NCBI GenBank assembly: GCA_016932045.1
Contig: JAFGDO010000024.1
Location: 1 to 32,784, forward strand
Direction of reading: 5' to 3'
Source of the DNA: Candidatus Dojkabacteria bacterium
GTDB taxonomy: Bacteria; Patescibacteriota; Dojkabacteria; JAHIVN01
DNA length: 32,784 nucleotides
The translations under genes and the position numbers were made by a program. Every line of letters begins with the position of its first letter. Within the stretch, counting starts at the first letter, position 1. Under the pieces are notes generated by a model. The model made no database searches, was not told where the DNA came from, and saw only the letters and a program-made list of their open reading frames with translations. Below are positions 1 through 6,942 of this stretch, in pieces.

Positions 1-58
1 AATGGTAGCACAACGGTCTCCAAAACCGTTAGTAGAGGTTCGAATCCTCTCGCTCCTG
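1..58 (+). tRNA. tRNA-Trp (anticodon CCA), 5'-truncated by the window edge
   Basis: The anticodon stem ACGGT/ACCGT encloses the loop CTCCAAA, giving anticodon CCA for tryptophan. A five-base-pair T stem (AGAGG/CCTCT) with loop TTCGAAT follows, then acceptor 3' strand CGCTCCT and discriminator G at 58. CCA is not encoded. The acceptor 5' strand and most of the D arm lie outside the window. tRNA-Trp immediately upstream of secE-nusG is a common bacterial arrangement. Confidence 0.93.
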
Positions 59-78
59 CAAAGTTAAGTTCTTCAGAA

Positions 79-118
79 CAAAACCGTCAGTCCAGGTTCG
101 AATCCTGGTAGACCTGCA
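79..118 (+). pseudogene. tRNA 3'-half fragment (T arm plus acceptor 3' strand)
   Basis: Bases 79-118 align without gaps to 21-60, the 3' half of tRNA-Trp. Both begin CAAAACCGT, carry a perfect five-base-pair T stem around TTCGAAT (here CCAGG/CCTGG) and end in CCTGCAAA. No matching acceptor 5' strand (AGGTCTA) or D arm precedes it; instead there is a short GTTC-TTCA-GAAC hairpin at 69-80. The T-stem bases differ from tRNA-Trp but still pair, so this is a fragment of a different tRNA or a compensated duplicate. It is unlikely to make a normal tRNA. Confidence 0.6.
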
Positions 119-224
119 AAATTGTAGTTTTACATGGATTTTAATACTGAGCTTGCCGAAGTACAAAACTTTTGGTTATAAGTTTTTCTTCTCCTTTAAT
201 ACATATAGGTCAAATTTCGTAAGC

Positions 225-253
225 TTCCACAATTCTAAATAATGTTGTATAAT
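225..253 (+). promoter_or_regulatory. Probable promoter of secE-nusG-rplKA
   Basis: A perfect -10 TATAAT lies at 248-253, 17 bases after a weak -35 TTCCAC at 225-230. It is 28 bases before the secE start and is the only good promoter between the tRNA remnant and secE. Confidence 0.6.
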
Positions 254-281
254 CATTGTTCAGTAAGTTAAGCAGAAAAAA

Positions 282-467
282 ATGAAAAAGCTATTGAGGC
301 CAATTACACTAACTATAAAAGAATTAAAACTTGTTGAATGGATAAGTTTCAAGCAGACTGTCAGATATACTCTGCTGGTTCTTGTAATATCTTTCTTTAT
401 TGGTATAATAATCGTCGTTTTTGACACTATTCTCTTTAGAGGAAGAAATATAATTCTGGAACTTTAA
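282..467 (+). CDS. secE: Preprotein translocase subunit SecE
   Basis: This 61-residue protein has the size and plan of the short bacterial SecE, the clamp subunit of the SecYEG channel. An amphipathic N-terminal helix ends in the typical VEWISFKQTVRYT stretch at about residues 18-30. A single membrane helix (LLVLVISFFIGIIIVVFDTI) follows at about 31-50. It lies 10 bases upstream of nusG in the conserved secE-nusG-rplKA order, which supports the assignment as much as the sequence does. The ATG is preceded by GCAGAAAAAA and no clear Shine-Dalgarno sequence. The short C-terminal tail after the helix is normal for the family. Confidence 0.92.
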   Translation: MKKLLRPITLTIKELKLVEWISFKQTVRYTLLVLVISFFIGIIIVVFDTILFRGRNIILEL

Positions 468-477
468 TCTTGAAAAA

Positions 478-1107
478 ATGGAAAAAAAGAAATCAAACAA
501 GAAAATTCAGAAGAAAAAAGTAAAAAAGACAACTCCGAAAAAAGTGATCAAAAAAACCGCAAAGAAAACTACTTCAAAGAATAAGGATTTGCAGTGGTTT
601 ATAGTAAATGCTTACTCAGGTCATGAAAACAGAGTTGCTACACAACTTGAAGCTAGGATTAAGGCTAGCGGGATGGAAGACCTGATTACAGAAATTCTTG
701 TCCCTACTCAGGACAAAATTGTCGTAACAAAGGGCAAAAAGAAAAACGTAAAAGAGAAAATTTTTCCCGGTTATGTACTTGTGAAAATGGCATTGAATAA
801 CGATACGTGGCCAGTAGTCAGAAATACTGATGGTGTAATAGGATTTGTTGGTACTGGGAAAAAACCAACCCCTTTAAATCCTGAAGAACTTAAAAGTATA
901 ATGGCATTTACTAAAGTAAAACAACCCACCTTCCAAACCTCGTTTAGTATTGGAGATGCAGTAAAGGTTGTTGACGGACCATTTAAAGATTTTGTCGGGT
1001 CCATAAATGAGATAAATCAGGATAAAGGACAAATCAAAGTCCTACTTTCTGTCTTTGGCAGAGAGACACCTGTTGTTTTAGATTTCTTGCAGGTAAAAAA
1101 ATTATAA
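478..1107 (+). CDS. nusG: Transcription termination/antitermination factor NusG
   Basis: NusG binds RNA polymerase to suppress pausing and links it to Rho or the ribosome. The NGN domain spans about residues 38-150, with the family signatures [22 protein letters not shown] and a [13 protein letters not shown] stretch. A KOW domain ([21 protein letters not shown]) lies near 155-209. The first 37 residues are an added tail of almost only Lys, Thr, Ser and Asn, absent from typical 180-residue NusG proteins; it may contact RNA, which is inference. The gene starts 10 bases after secE. A rho gene at 24128-25390 supplies the classical partner. Confidence 0.97.
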   Translation: MEKKKSNKKIQKKKVKKTTPKKVIKKTAKKTTSKNKDLQWFIVNAYSGHENRVATQLEARIKASGMEDLITEILVPTQDKIVVTKGKKKNVKEKIFPGYVLVKMALNNDTWPVVRNTDGVIGFVGTGKKPTPLNPEELKSIMAFTKVKQPTFQTSFSIGDAVKVVDGPFKDFVGSINEINQDKGQIKVLLSVFGRETPVVLDFLQVKKL

Positions 1108-1180
1108 AGCATCAGATGATCGACACGATCTATTTGATCATCGAGATCATTTTAATCATTCATTCGTTAATCGTAAAAAC

Positions 1181-1603
1181 ATGGCAAAACCAGTAAAAGC
1201 AACAATAAAACTTCAAATCCAAGCTGGGAAAGCTACACCAGCTCCCCCAGTCGGACCAGTACTTGGACAGCATGGAGTAAACATACAGCAGTTTTGTAAT
1301 GAATTTAATGAGAAAACTCAGGATAAGGGCAACTTCATCATACCCTGTGTTTTGACTATTTATGAAGATAGAAGTTTTGATATGCTGTTAAAAACCCCTC
1401 CAACTTCTGACCTTTTAAGAAAGGCGGCAAAAATTGATAAGGGTTCGGGAATACCAAATAAAGAAACAAAGGGTAAAGTGACAAAACAGCAAATTGAAGA
1501 AATCGCAAAAATGAAGATTGAAGACCTAAATACAACTGATTTAGAAAAAGCAGTAAAGATAGTAGAAGGAACGGCTCGTAACATGGGGATAGAAATAAAA
1601 TAG
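1181..1603 (+). CDS. rplK: 50S ribosomal protein L11
   Basis: L11 sits at the GTPase-associated centre of the large subunit, where it binds 23S rRNA and supports factor-dependent GTP hydrolysis. The 140-residue length is standard. The N-terminal domain shows [21 protein letters not shown], including the proline-rich hinge to the factor site. The C-terminal rRNA-binding domain contains [18 protein letters not shown], and the chain ends in the usual [10 protein letters not shown]. The 73-base gap after nusG carries a weak inverted repeat (GATGATC at 1115-1121 with GATCATC at 1136-1142) without a T-run, so read-through from nusG is likely. The ATG follows CGTAAAAAC; there is no Shine-Dalgarno sequence. 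Confidence 0.97.
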   Translation: MAKPVKATIKLQIQAGKATPAPPVGPVLGQHGVNIQQFCNEFNEKTQDKGNFIIPCVLTIYEDRSFDMLLKTPPTSDLLRKAAKIDKGSGIPNKETKGKVTKQQIEEIAKMKIEDLNTTDLEKAVKIVEGTARNMGIEIK

Positions 1604-1665
1604 ATATTCCAATGATAAGATTTAGTATGGAATTGACTATATTAACTTATGATTTAAGATAGAAT

Positions 1666-2358
1666 ATGCATCGTTCAAAAAAATATAAGAATGCCAGAAA
1701 ATTAGTTGAAAAAAGTAAGGTGTATACCTTAGATGAAGCTTTAGACCTTCTCCCCAAAGTTAGTACATCTAAATTTGATTCTTCTATAGAGTTACACATA
1801 AACCTAAACCTCTCAGAAAAACAAAAAAAGATCAGCATAAAAGGTAGCGCTACTCTACCCCATCAGGTAGGACCGAAAGTAAAAATTGCAGTCCTGACAT
1901 CTTCTGATCATTTTGGGGAGGCTCAAGATGCTGATACCGTAGGCAGTGACGACCTTATTAAGAAAATACAAGATGGGTGGACAGATTTTGATGTTCTGCT
2001 AGCTACTCCTGATATCATGCCAAAGATTGCAGTTTTAGGAAAAATTCTTGGACCAAAAGGGAAAATGCCAAACCCCAAAAATAATACAGTCACAACAGAT
2101 ATAAAGGACACAATCGAAAGCTATAAAAAAGGAAAAACTGATTTCAAAGCAGACGCACAGGGGGGAATTCATCAGGTTGTCGGCAAGATAAGCTTAAAAA
2201 AAGATCAACTACTTGAAAATATTCAAACATTTCTAAAAGCTGTATTTAATGAAGTGAAAAATCTTCAGGCAAACCCATTTAAGACAATATACCTGTCCCC
2301 TACTATGGGACCGAGTATCCGACTAGATGTAAATGTGATGCTAAAAGATTTGACTTAA
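1666..2358 (+). CDS. rplA: 50S ribosomal protein L1
   Basis: L1 forms the mobile stalk that handles deacylated tRNA at the E site and, in many bacteria, represses its own L11-L1 mRNA. The 230-residue length is standard. Signatures include the start MHRSKKYKNARKLVEK, the LGPKGKMPNPKNNTVT loop near residues 128-143, and the C-terminal TIYLSPTMGPSIRLDV. The gene follows rplK by 62 bases with no terminator visible, so the two are likely cotranscribed. A structured leader separates it from rplJ. No convincing L1-binding site upstream of rplK was found. Confidence 0.97.
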   Translation: MHRSKKYKNARKLVEKSKVYTLDEALDLLPKVSTSKFDSSIELHINLNLSEKQKKISIKGSATLPHQVGPKVKIAVLTSSDHFGEAQDADTVGSDDLIKKIQDGWTDFDVLLATPDIMPKIAVLGKILGPKGKMPNPKNNTVTTDIKDTIESYKKGKTDFKADAQGGIHQVVGKISLKKDQLLENIQTFLKAVFNEVKNLQANPFKTIYLSPTMGPSIRLDVNVMLKDLT

Positions 2359-2375
2359 AGGTCTTTTTATCGTAA

Positions 2376-2504
2376 GATCAGTTTGTCTTTTAAATACTAT
2401 CAGAGACAATAGGTGTTTGTGATCAATTCAAAACATTAGATTCTTCACAAACTTAAAATTCCTATCGAGATAGAAGTTTCTCTAAAGCTTATATTGAGCA
2501 ATAT
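2376..2504 (+). promoter_or_regulatory. Ribosomal protein L10 leader (autoregulatory mRNA element)
   Basis: The rplA-rplJ gap folds like the known L10 leader. GATCA (2376-2380) can pair with TGATC (2420-2424), and TTGTCT (2383-2388) with AGACAA (2404-2409). The family-like string AGACAATAGGTG starts at 2404. A hairpin arm GTTTGTGA (2415-2422) pairs perfectly with TCACAAAC (2445-2452). AGG at 2411-2413 can pair with CCT at 2461-2463, followed by ATCGAGA. These blocks match, from memory, the AGACA..AGG-hairpin-CCU..CGAG pattern of L10-binding leaders. The 3' part, ATCGAGA (2464-2470) and GAAGTTT (2473-2479), can also form an antiterminator with the downstream terminator arm. Some helices are mutually exclusive, as expected for a switch. 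Confidence 0.75.
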
Positions 2505-2538
2505 AAACTTCGTCTCGATGACGAAGTTTTTTTATTTT
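2505..2538 (+). terminator. Attenuator terminator in the rplJ leader
   Basis: AAACTTCGTC (2505-2514) pairs perfectly with GACGAAGTTT (2520-2529) around the loop TCGAT, and a T-rich tract continues from the stem's last Ts to 2538. The left arm is complementary to upstream sequence: AAACTTC (2505-2511) with GAAGTTT (2473-2479), and TCTCGAT (2513-2519) with ATCGAGA (2464-2470). That 14-base-pair antiterminator would exclude the terminator. The terminator lies 100 bases before rplJ. Confidence 0.85.
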
Positions 2539-2640
2539 CTACGAGTGAGAAAAACTCATAGACAGAAGCTTTAATTATAAAAAACTTGAAGTCAAAGAAT
2601 ACTTTTAGTCATTAAAAAAATAAATCATTAATTCTAAACA

Positions 2641-3168
2641 ATGGCAAAAACAAAGGTACAAAAAAAACAAATGATAGCGGAATACGTTACAAAAATTAAC
2701 GACTCCAATGCTTTATTTGTGATATCGCCCACTTCACTTACGCCAAATGAGGCAAATGGGCTGAGAAAAAAACTTAGAGTCCTGAATGCATCTTTTAATG
2801 TTGTAAAAAACTCACTTATAAAGAGGGCTCTTCAAGAAGCTGGTAAAGAACAGGAAAAACTGCAATTCTCGAATGAGAATGCTGTAATTTTCTGCAAACA
2901 AGATGCAAGCGAAGGGGCAAAGATTTTAAATAACTTTATTGAGGAAGTAAAAAAAGGGGAAATCAAAGGAGGCTTTCTTGATGGCGATTTTCTTACAAAG
3001 GAAGATATTGAAGAGTTAGCAAAACTTCCTTCAAAAGAAATTATGATCGGGATAACAATCGGAGCAATTGGTGCTCCAATATCAGGATTTGTAAATGCCT
3101 TAAATGGTAATATCGTAAATTTTCTCAATGTACTCAAGAATATTTCGGAATCTAAAGAGAAAAAATAA
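2641..3168 (+). CDS. rplJ: 50S ribosomal protein L10
   Basis: L10 anchors L7/L12 dimers to 23S rRNA to build the ribosomal stalk. The 175-residue protein opens with MAKTKVQKKQMIAEYVTKI and contains the conserved LRKKLRVLNASFNVVKNSLIKRAL region of the rRNA-binding domain. The C-terminal helix that recruits L7/L12 is at about 145-170 (GFVNALNGNIVNFLNVLKNI). It follows the L10 leader, so the protein probably regulates its own and rplL expression by attenuation. The 51-base gap to rplL has no strong terminator, consistent with a shared transcript. No Shine-Dalgarno sequence precedes the ATG. Confidence 0.96.
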   Translation: MAKTKVQKKQMIAEYVTKINDSNALFVISPTSLTPNEANGLRKKLRVLNASFNVVKNSLIKRALQEAGKEQEKLQFSNENAVIFCKQDASEGAKILNNFIEEVKKGEIKGGFLDGDFLTKEDIEELAKLPSKEIMIGITIGAIGAPISGFVNALNGNIVNFLNVLKNISESKEKK

Positions 3169-3219
3169 ACTTAAAAACTTTTAGTTCATTTCATAGTTTA
3201 CATTTTACTTTTATTTAAA

Positions 3220-3657
3220 ATGGCAGAAAAGAAAGAGGAAAAAAAGGAAAAAGAAAAAAAGACTGATGTTAAACTCACCTCTGACCAAGAGAAAATCCTC
3301 GAAATAGTCGAGAAAATGTCTGTTCTCGAACTTTCACAGCTTGTAAAGGCACTTGAAGAGAAGTTCGGAGTAACAGCAGCAGCACCAGTAGCTACCGTAG
3401 CAGCGGCTCCCCAAGGAGAAGATAAAAAGGGTGAGGAGGAAGAAAAGACATCATTCAATGTTGTTCTTAAAGATGCTGGTAGCCAGAAAATTGCTGTAAT
3501 TAGAGCTGTTAAAGCTGCAACTGGCCTAGGTTTGAAAGACGCAAAAGATCTTGTTGATAGTGCCCCAAAGCCTGTAAAAGAGAATGCAAAAAAAGAAGAA
3601 GCTGAGGAACTGAAAAAGCAACTAGAAGAAGCAGGTGCAACTGTTGAACTTGAATAA
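3220..3657 (+). CDS. rplL: 50S ribosomal protein L7/L12
   Basis: L7/L12 is the multicopy stalk protein that recruits translational GTPases. The N-terminal dimerisation region ([27 protein letters not shown]) is at about residues 25-51. An alanine/proline-rich hinge with an acidic insert ([10 protein letters not shown]) follows at about 52-75. The C-terminal factor-binding domain starts near 76 and includes [24 protein letters not shown]. At 145 residues it is longer than the usual 120-130. The extra length is a 17-residue Lys/Glu tail at the start and an acidic hinge. It closes the ribosomal cluster and is followed by a strong hairpin. Confidence 0.97.
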   Translation: MAEKKEEKKEKEKKTDVKLTSDQEKILEIVEKMSVLELSQLVKALEEKFGVTAAAPVATVAAAPQGEDKKGEEEEKTSFNVVLKDAGSQKIAVIRAVKAATGLGLKDAKDLVDSAPKPVKENAKKEEAEELKKQLEEAGATVELE

Positions 3658-3675
3658 AGATTTTAGAAAATTATT

Positions 3676-3710
3676 AATCTCGTTACAGAGTTTTGCTCTG
3701 TAACGAGATT
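3676..3710 (+). terminator. Strong hairpin ending the ribosomal-protein transcript
   Basis: A perfect 15-base-pair stem (3676-3690 with 3696-3710, left arm AATCTCGTTACAGAG) with loop TTTTG lies 19 bases after the rplL stop. No T-run follows directly, so it may be a processing or 3'-protection stem or a Rho-assisted terminator rather than a classic intrinsic one. Confidence 0.7.
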
Positions 3711-3719
3711 ATGTAGTCA

Positions 3720-3748
3720 TTGTTTCAAATACCTCTTTATAGTATAAT
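3720..3748 (+). promoter_or_regulatory. Promoter of the ligase cassette
   Basis: TTGTTT (3720-3725) and a perfect TATAAT (3743-3748) are separated by 17 bases, just downstream of the rplL hairpin. No other gene start lies before the 7TM gene at 3850, so this probably drives the five-gene cassette with a leader of about 95 bases. A second TTGACT at about 3791 lacks a good -10 partner. Confidence 0.65.
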
Positions 3749-3849
3749 CCCAATGTAAAAGACAAAACTGTCCAGCCCCCTTGTGTTTGGTTGACTGATA
3801 TTTGATGACTGAGGATAAATTATAAATCTTTAGTTTTTAATTGAAACAT

Positions 3850-4536
3850 ATGAACCCAATTATACAAACACTTGTTGAAACCAAAGGTGTCCCGGAAACG
3901 TCAATTATACTTCTGCTTACTCTTCCTATAATAGCAACAATTATTGCAATCTGGCGGCAAATAGTAGGCCTCAGAACTTTTGGAATATATGCTCCAATCC
4001 TTATCACATTTGCTTTTTATCAATTCGGAATTACTCCGGATGGCATAAACGTTGGACAGGGATTAAAATATGGCTTGGCCCTATCGATCGTTGTTTTTGT
4101 CTCGGCTACATTAGCACATGAAATGACAAGAAAAATCCGCTTACATTATTTACCTAAAATGTCCATCGTCCTTTCGATCGTAGCAATGGCAGTTTTTATA
4201 TTTATTGGACTTGCTGCTGGCCTCGATAAAGGTGGTTTTATATCTGTCGATACTCTCCCCGTTCTCCTTTTAATCACTGTTTCAGAGCAGATGATCAGTC
4301 TATATATAAAAAAGGGTCGTAAAGCAGCATACTTTCTGACAGTTGGCACACTGGTCATATCAGTACTATCCTACTATCTAATTTCTTGGAAATGGGTTCA
4401 CGAGACTCTTCTTAAGTATCCATTGATATCTCCTGCAACATTGCTGGTAAACCTTATTATTGGAAAATGGACAGGCTTTAGGTTCAAAGAATACTTTAGA
4501 TTTAAAAACATTCTAGTATCAAGTGAGTCTGATTGA
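3850..4536 (+). CDS. 7TM (UUP1 / 7TM_transglut-type) membrane protein
   Basis: The protein of about 228 residues has roughly seven hydrophobic segments. It resembles the C-terminal 7TM half of the UUP1 / inactive-transglutaminase-7TM family, with motifs such as GLRTFGIYAPILITFAF near the start and SPATLLVNLIIGKWTGFRFKEY at the end. The soluble inactive-transglutaminase half that usually precedes this domain is absent. In other bacteria this family sits beside a RimK-like ligase (alpha-L-glutamate ligase-like) and a RimB-like protease, as here, so it may be the membrane component of the ligase system; that role is inference. The last 14 bases overlap the next gene. ATG at 3850 is preferred; a TTG at 3841 is in frame. 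Confidence 0.72.
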   Translation: MNPIIQTLVETKGVPETSIILLLTLPIIATIIAIWRQIVGLRTFGIYAPILITFAFYQFGITPDGINVGQGLKYGLALSIVVFVSATLAHEMTRKIRLHYLPKMSIVLSIVAMAVFIFIGLAAGLDKGGFISVDTLPVLLLITVSEQMISLYIKKGRKAAYFLTVGTLVISVLSYYLISWKWVHETLLKYPLISPATLLVNLIIGKWTGFRFKEYFRFKNILVSSESD

Positions 4537-5941
4537 AACTTTAAAAAACCAAAAGAAGGTTCTAGGCATAAATGAGAGAAATCTCAAGTATATCCGTCCT
4601 TTGAATAAGAAAAAAGCAAAAAGAATTGCTGACGATAAACTTTTGACAAAAATTATTCTGACAAAAGCAAATATCCCAGTGCCAAAACTTATCGCCTCCA
4701 TCGCAAATTACACCGAGCTTGAAAATTTCAACTGGGATAATCTTCCAAAATCTTTCGTCATAAAACCTGTAACAGGTCTTGAGGGTGGTGGGATAGAGAT
4801 ATTCTACAACCGCGACCGAAACGGCAATTGGATTAAAGCAGATAAAAGCAAGGTTTCACTAACACAACTAAAGGATCTTGCCCGAAACATTCTTGACGGA
4901 AAATACTCTCTTCACAATACTCCCGACAAAGTCTTCTTTGAAGAAAGAGTCAAATTCCACAAAGCATTCAAATATTACGCTTATAAAGGTGCTCCAGATA
5001 TCAGAGTAATCACTTATAATTTCATTCCAATTATGGCTATGATTCGCCTGCCAAACAAAGAATCCGATGGCAAAGGTAACCTTGCAAAAGGATGTGTAGG
5101 AGCAGGAATTGATGTCGCAACAGGTGTTACAACATCTGCAATTATAGGCAAAAGCCAGCCCATTGAAAATGTCCCTGGTACATCGCTACGATTTGGAGGG
5201 TTAAAAATCCCATACTGGAATAAAATTCTCAGGTATGCCGTAGAAGCCCAGAAGGCAACAGGACTAGGCTTTGCTGCTATTGACTTTCTAATTGACAGAG
5301 AACAAGGCCCTGTAGTTGTAGAACTTAATGCTCGTCCAGGCCTTTCTATTCAGCTTGCAAATAAGGACGGTATGAGATGGCGACTGGAAAAGGCGCGAGG
5401 GTTAAAAGTAAAAAGCGTAAGTCATGGAATACGTCTTGGAAAAGACTTATTCGGTGGAGAAATTGAAGAAGAAGTTGAGAATATAACTGGTAAACAAGTT
5501 ATAGGATTTGTAGAATGGGTAACAATATTTGGGAAAAAACAAGATCAGCAGGAAAGAGTCAAGGCTAAAATAGATACTGGTGCTTTATTTACATCAATCG
5601 ACACTAAGCTGATGATTAAACTTGGATATAAAGATGCCCTGGATTATTTCGCAAAATTTAAAATTCCAGATACTCTCACACGAGCAGAGGCAAAAGAACT
5701 TAGCCAAAGGATAGGTGAAAAGCTCGAGAAACATGATGATATTGTTGGCCGTGCCATTGTTCATTCAAGCCACGGAACAACACTACGACCAACAATAGAG
5801 ATCCCCATATCTATATCTGGTGTAGAAATAAAGGTCAGGGCAAATGTGGTTGACAGAAGCCGCCTGATCTATCCTGTTATTGTCGGTAGACGCGATTTAA
5901 CTCAATTTATAATCGACCCAATCAAAAAGTTTAAGGGGTAA
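4523..5941 (+). CDS. RimK-like ATP-grasp ligase fused to a RimB-like retropepsin
   Basis: Residues 1 to about 300 match alpha-L-glutamate ligase-like proteins. They include VLGINERNLKYIRPLN (13-28), ADDKLLTK (36-43), the ATP-grasp loop KPVTGLEGGGIEIF (81-94) and the metal-binding end ELNARPGLSIQLAN (267-280). Such enzymes form amide bonds through an acyl-phosphate. Residues 325-472 match the family named ATP-dependent zinc protease/RimB: FVEWVTIF, the aspartic-protease-like KAKIDTGALFTS (348-358) with its single DTGA, then a VGRRDLTQ end. In most genomes these are separate proteins, so the fusion implies coupled ligation and trimming of one product (inference). The GTG start overlaps the 7TM gene by 14 bases, suggesting translational coupling. 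Confidence 0.85.
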   Translation: MSLIETLKNQKKVLGINERNLKYIRPLNKKKAKRIADDKLLTKIILTKANIPVPKLIASIANYTELENFNWDNLPKSFVIKPVTGLEGGGIEIFYNRDRNGNWIKADKSKVSLTQLKDLARNILDGKYSLHNTPDKVFFEERVKFHKAFKYYAYKGAPDIRVITYNFIPIMAMIRLPNKESDGKGNLAKGCVGAGIDVATGVTTSAIIGKSQPIENVPGTSLRFGGLKIPYWNKILRYAVEAQKATGLGFAAIDFLIDREQGPVVVELNARPGLSIQLANKDGMRWRLEKARGLKVKSVSHGIRLGKDLFGGEIEEEVENITGKQVIGFVEWVTIFGKKQDQQERVKAKIDTGALFTSIDTKLMIKLGYKDALDYFAKFKIPDTLTRAEAKELSQRIGEKLEKHDDIVGRAIVHSSHGTTLRPTIEIPISISGVEIKVRANVVDRSRLIYPVIVGRRDLTQFIIDPIKKFKG

Positions 5942-5959
5942 CCTATTGAGAAATTTTCT

Positions 5960-6931
5960 ATGATTAAAAGATATACTAAAAATATAAATTTTGACTTATA
6001 TTTAAACGCAGCCCACAAGCTTGGCATTAAATATAATAGTATAATAAAGACGAAAAACATCGGCTATTTCGAAAAAAATGGGAAGAGATTAGTAACGCTA
6101 GGACACTGGATTGGGATTAATAACGCAATTTCTCATATTTTCGCAACAAAAAAATATATTTCCTACCAACTGTTGGCAGCAAAAGGCCTGCCTCATCCAA
6201 AGGCAAAACTCATAGAAGAAACTTGCAAATTCGTCGATATCGAAAAGCTATCTATCCTAGTACCTAAACCTTGGGTTGTAAAACCGCTAAAAGGATCAGA
6301 AGGAAAAGGCGTTTCAGTAAAGTTAACTAAAGGTGAAGATCTCAAAAAAGCAGTCGACTTTGCAAGACAAATACACAAGACTACCATCCTTGAAGAATAC
6401 GTAGAAGGTAACCACTTTAGAATTCTTGTATTTAGAGGCAAAATTATCGATATTGTAAAAAGGATCCCAGCTTACGTAGTAGGAAACGGCAAAGATTCAA
6501 TAAAACAATTGATCGAGAAGAAAAATAGCCGAAGAGAAAAGGCTGGAATGGCTGCAATAAGAGTTGACGAAGAGCTACTAAGACAGCTTAAGGAGCAGAA
6601 ACTTTCTATTGACTCTATCGTAGGAAAAAAAGTAAAGGTAGAACTACGCAAAAATTGTAATTTGTGTGCTGGCGGTGAAACCAAGCGAATTAGGTACAAC
6701 CATATACATAAAGACAACTTAAAGATGTTTATTGAAGCAGTAAAAGCATTGGAGCTTGATCTGGGTGGTATTGATTTCATCACACCCGACATCTCCGAGT
6801 CTTTCCACAATGTTAAATGCGCAATAAACGAGATAAATAAAGCTCCGATGGGAAATGTACACTATTTTGCAGATATGGAGCTAAATAACTTTACGTCAAA
6901 AGAAATTTTAACAACTTATTTTAACTTATAA
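5960..6931 (+). CDS. Free-standing cyanophycin-synthetase-like ATP-grasp ligase
   Basis: The 323-residue protein resembles only the central ATP-grasp part of cyanophycin synthetase (CphA). The parallels are TKKYISYQLLAAKGLPHPKA (63-82), WVVKPLKGSEGKGVSVKL (105-122), LEEYVEGNHFRILVFRGKI (144-162), the pair PAYVVGNGKDSIKQLI, CNLCAGGE (233-240), and the metal site GGIDFITPD (269-277) with INEINKAP (289-296). The Mur-ligase half of CphA is missing here, but a protein like it is encoded two genes downstream. By family it would activate a carboxylate with ATP and add an amine. The substrate cannot be read from the sequence; aspartate or arginine should not be assumed. It lies 18 bases after the preceding stop. 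Confidence 0.8.
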   Translation: MIKRYTKNINFDLYLNAAHKLGIKYNSIIKTKNIGYFEKNGKRLVTLGHWIGINNAISHIFATKKYISYQLLAAKGLPHPKAKLIEETCKFVDIEKLSILVPKPWVVKPLKGSEGKGVSVKLTKGEDLKKAVDFARQIHKTTILEEYVEGNHFRILVFRGKIIDIVKRIPAYVVGNGKDSIKQLIEKKNSRREKAGMAAIRVDEELLRQLKEQKLSIDSIVGKKVKVELRKNCNLCAGGETKRIRYNHIHKDNLKMFIEAVKALELDLGGIDFITPDISESFHNVKCAINEINKAPMGNVHYFADMELNNFTSKEILTTYFNL

Positions 6932-6942
6932 GCACAGAAACA

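Noticed and set aside
1115-1142. Intrinsic terminator or L1-binding site between nusG and rplK
   Set aside because: Only a seven-base-pair stem with a 14-base loop and no T-run; it does not resemble the L1 site convincingly.
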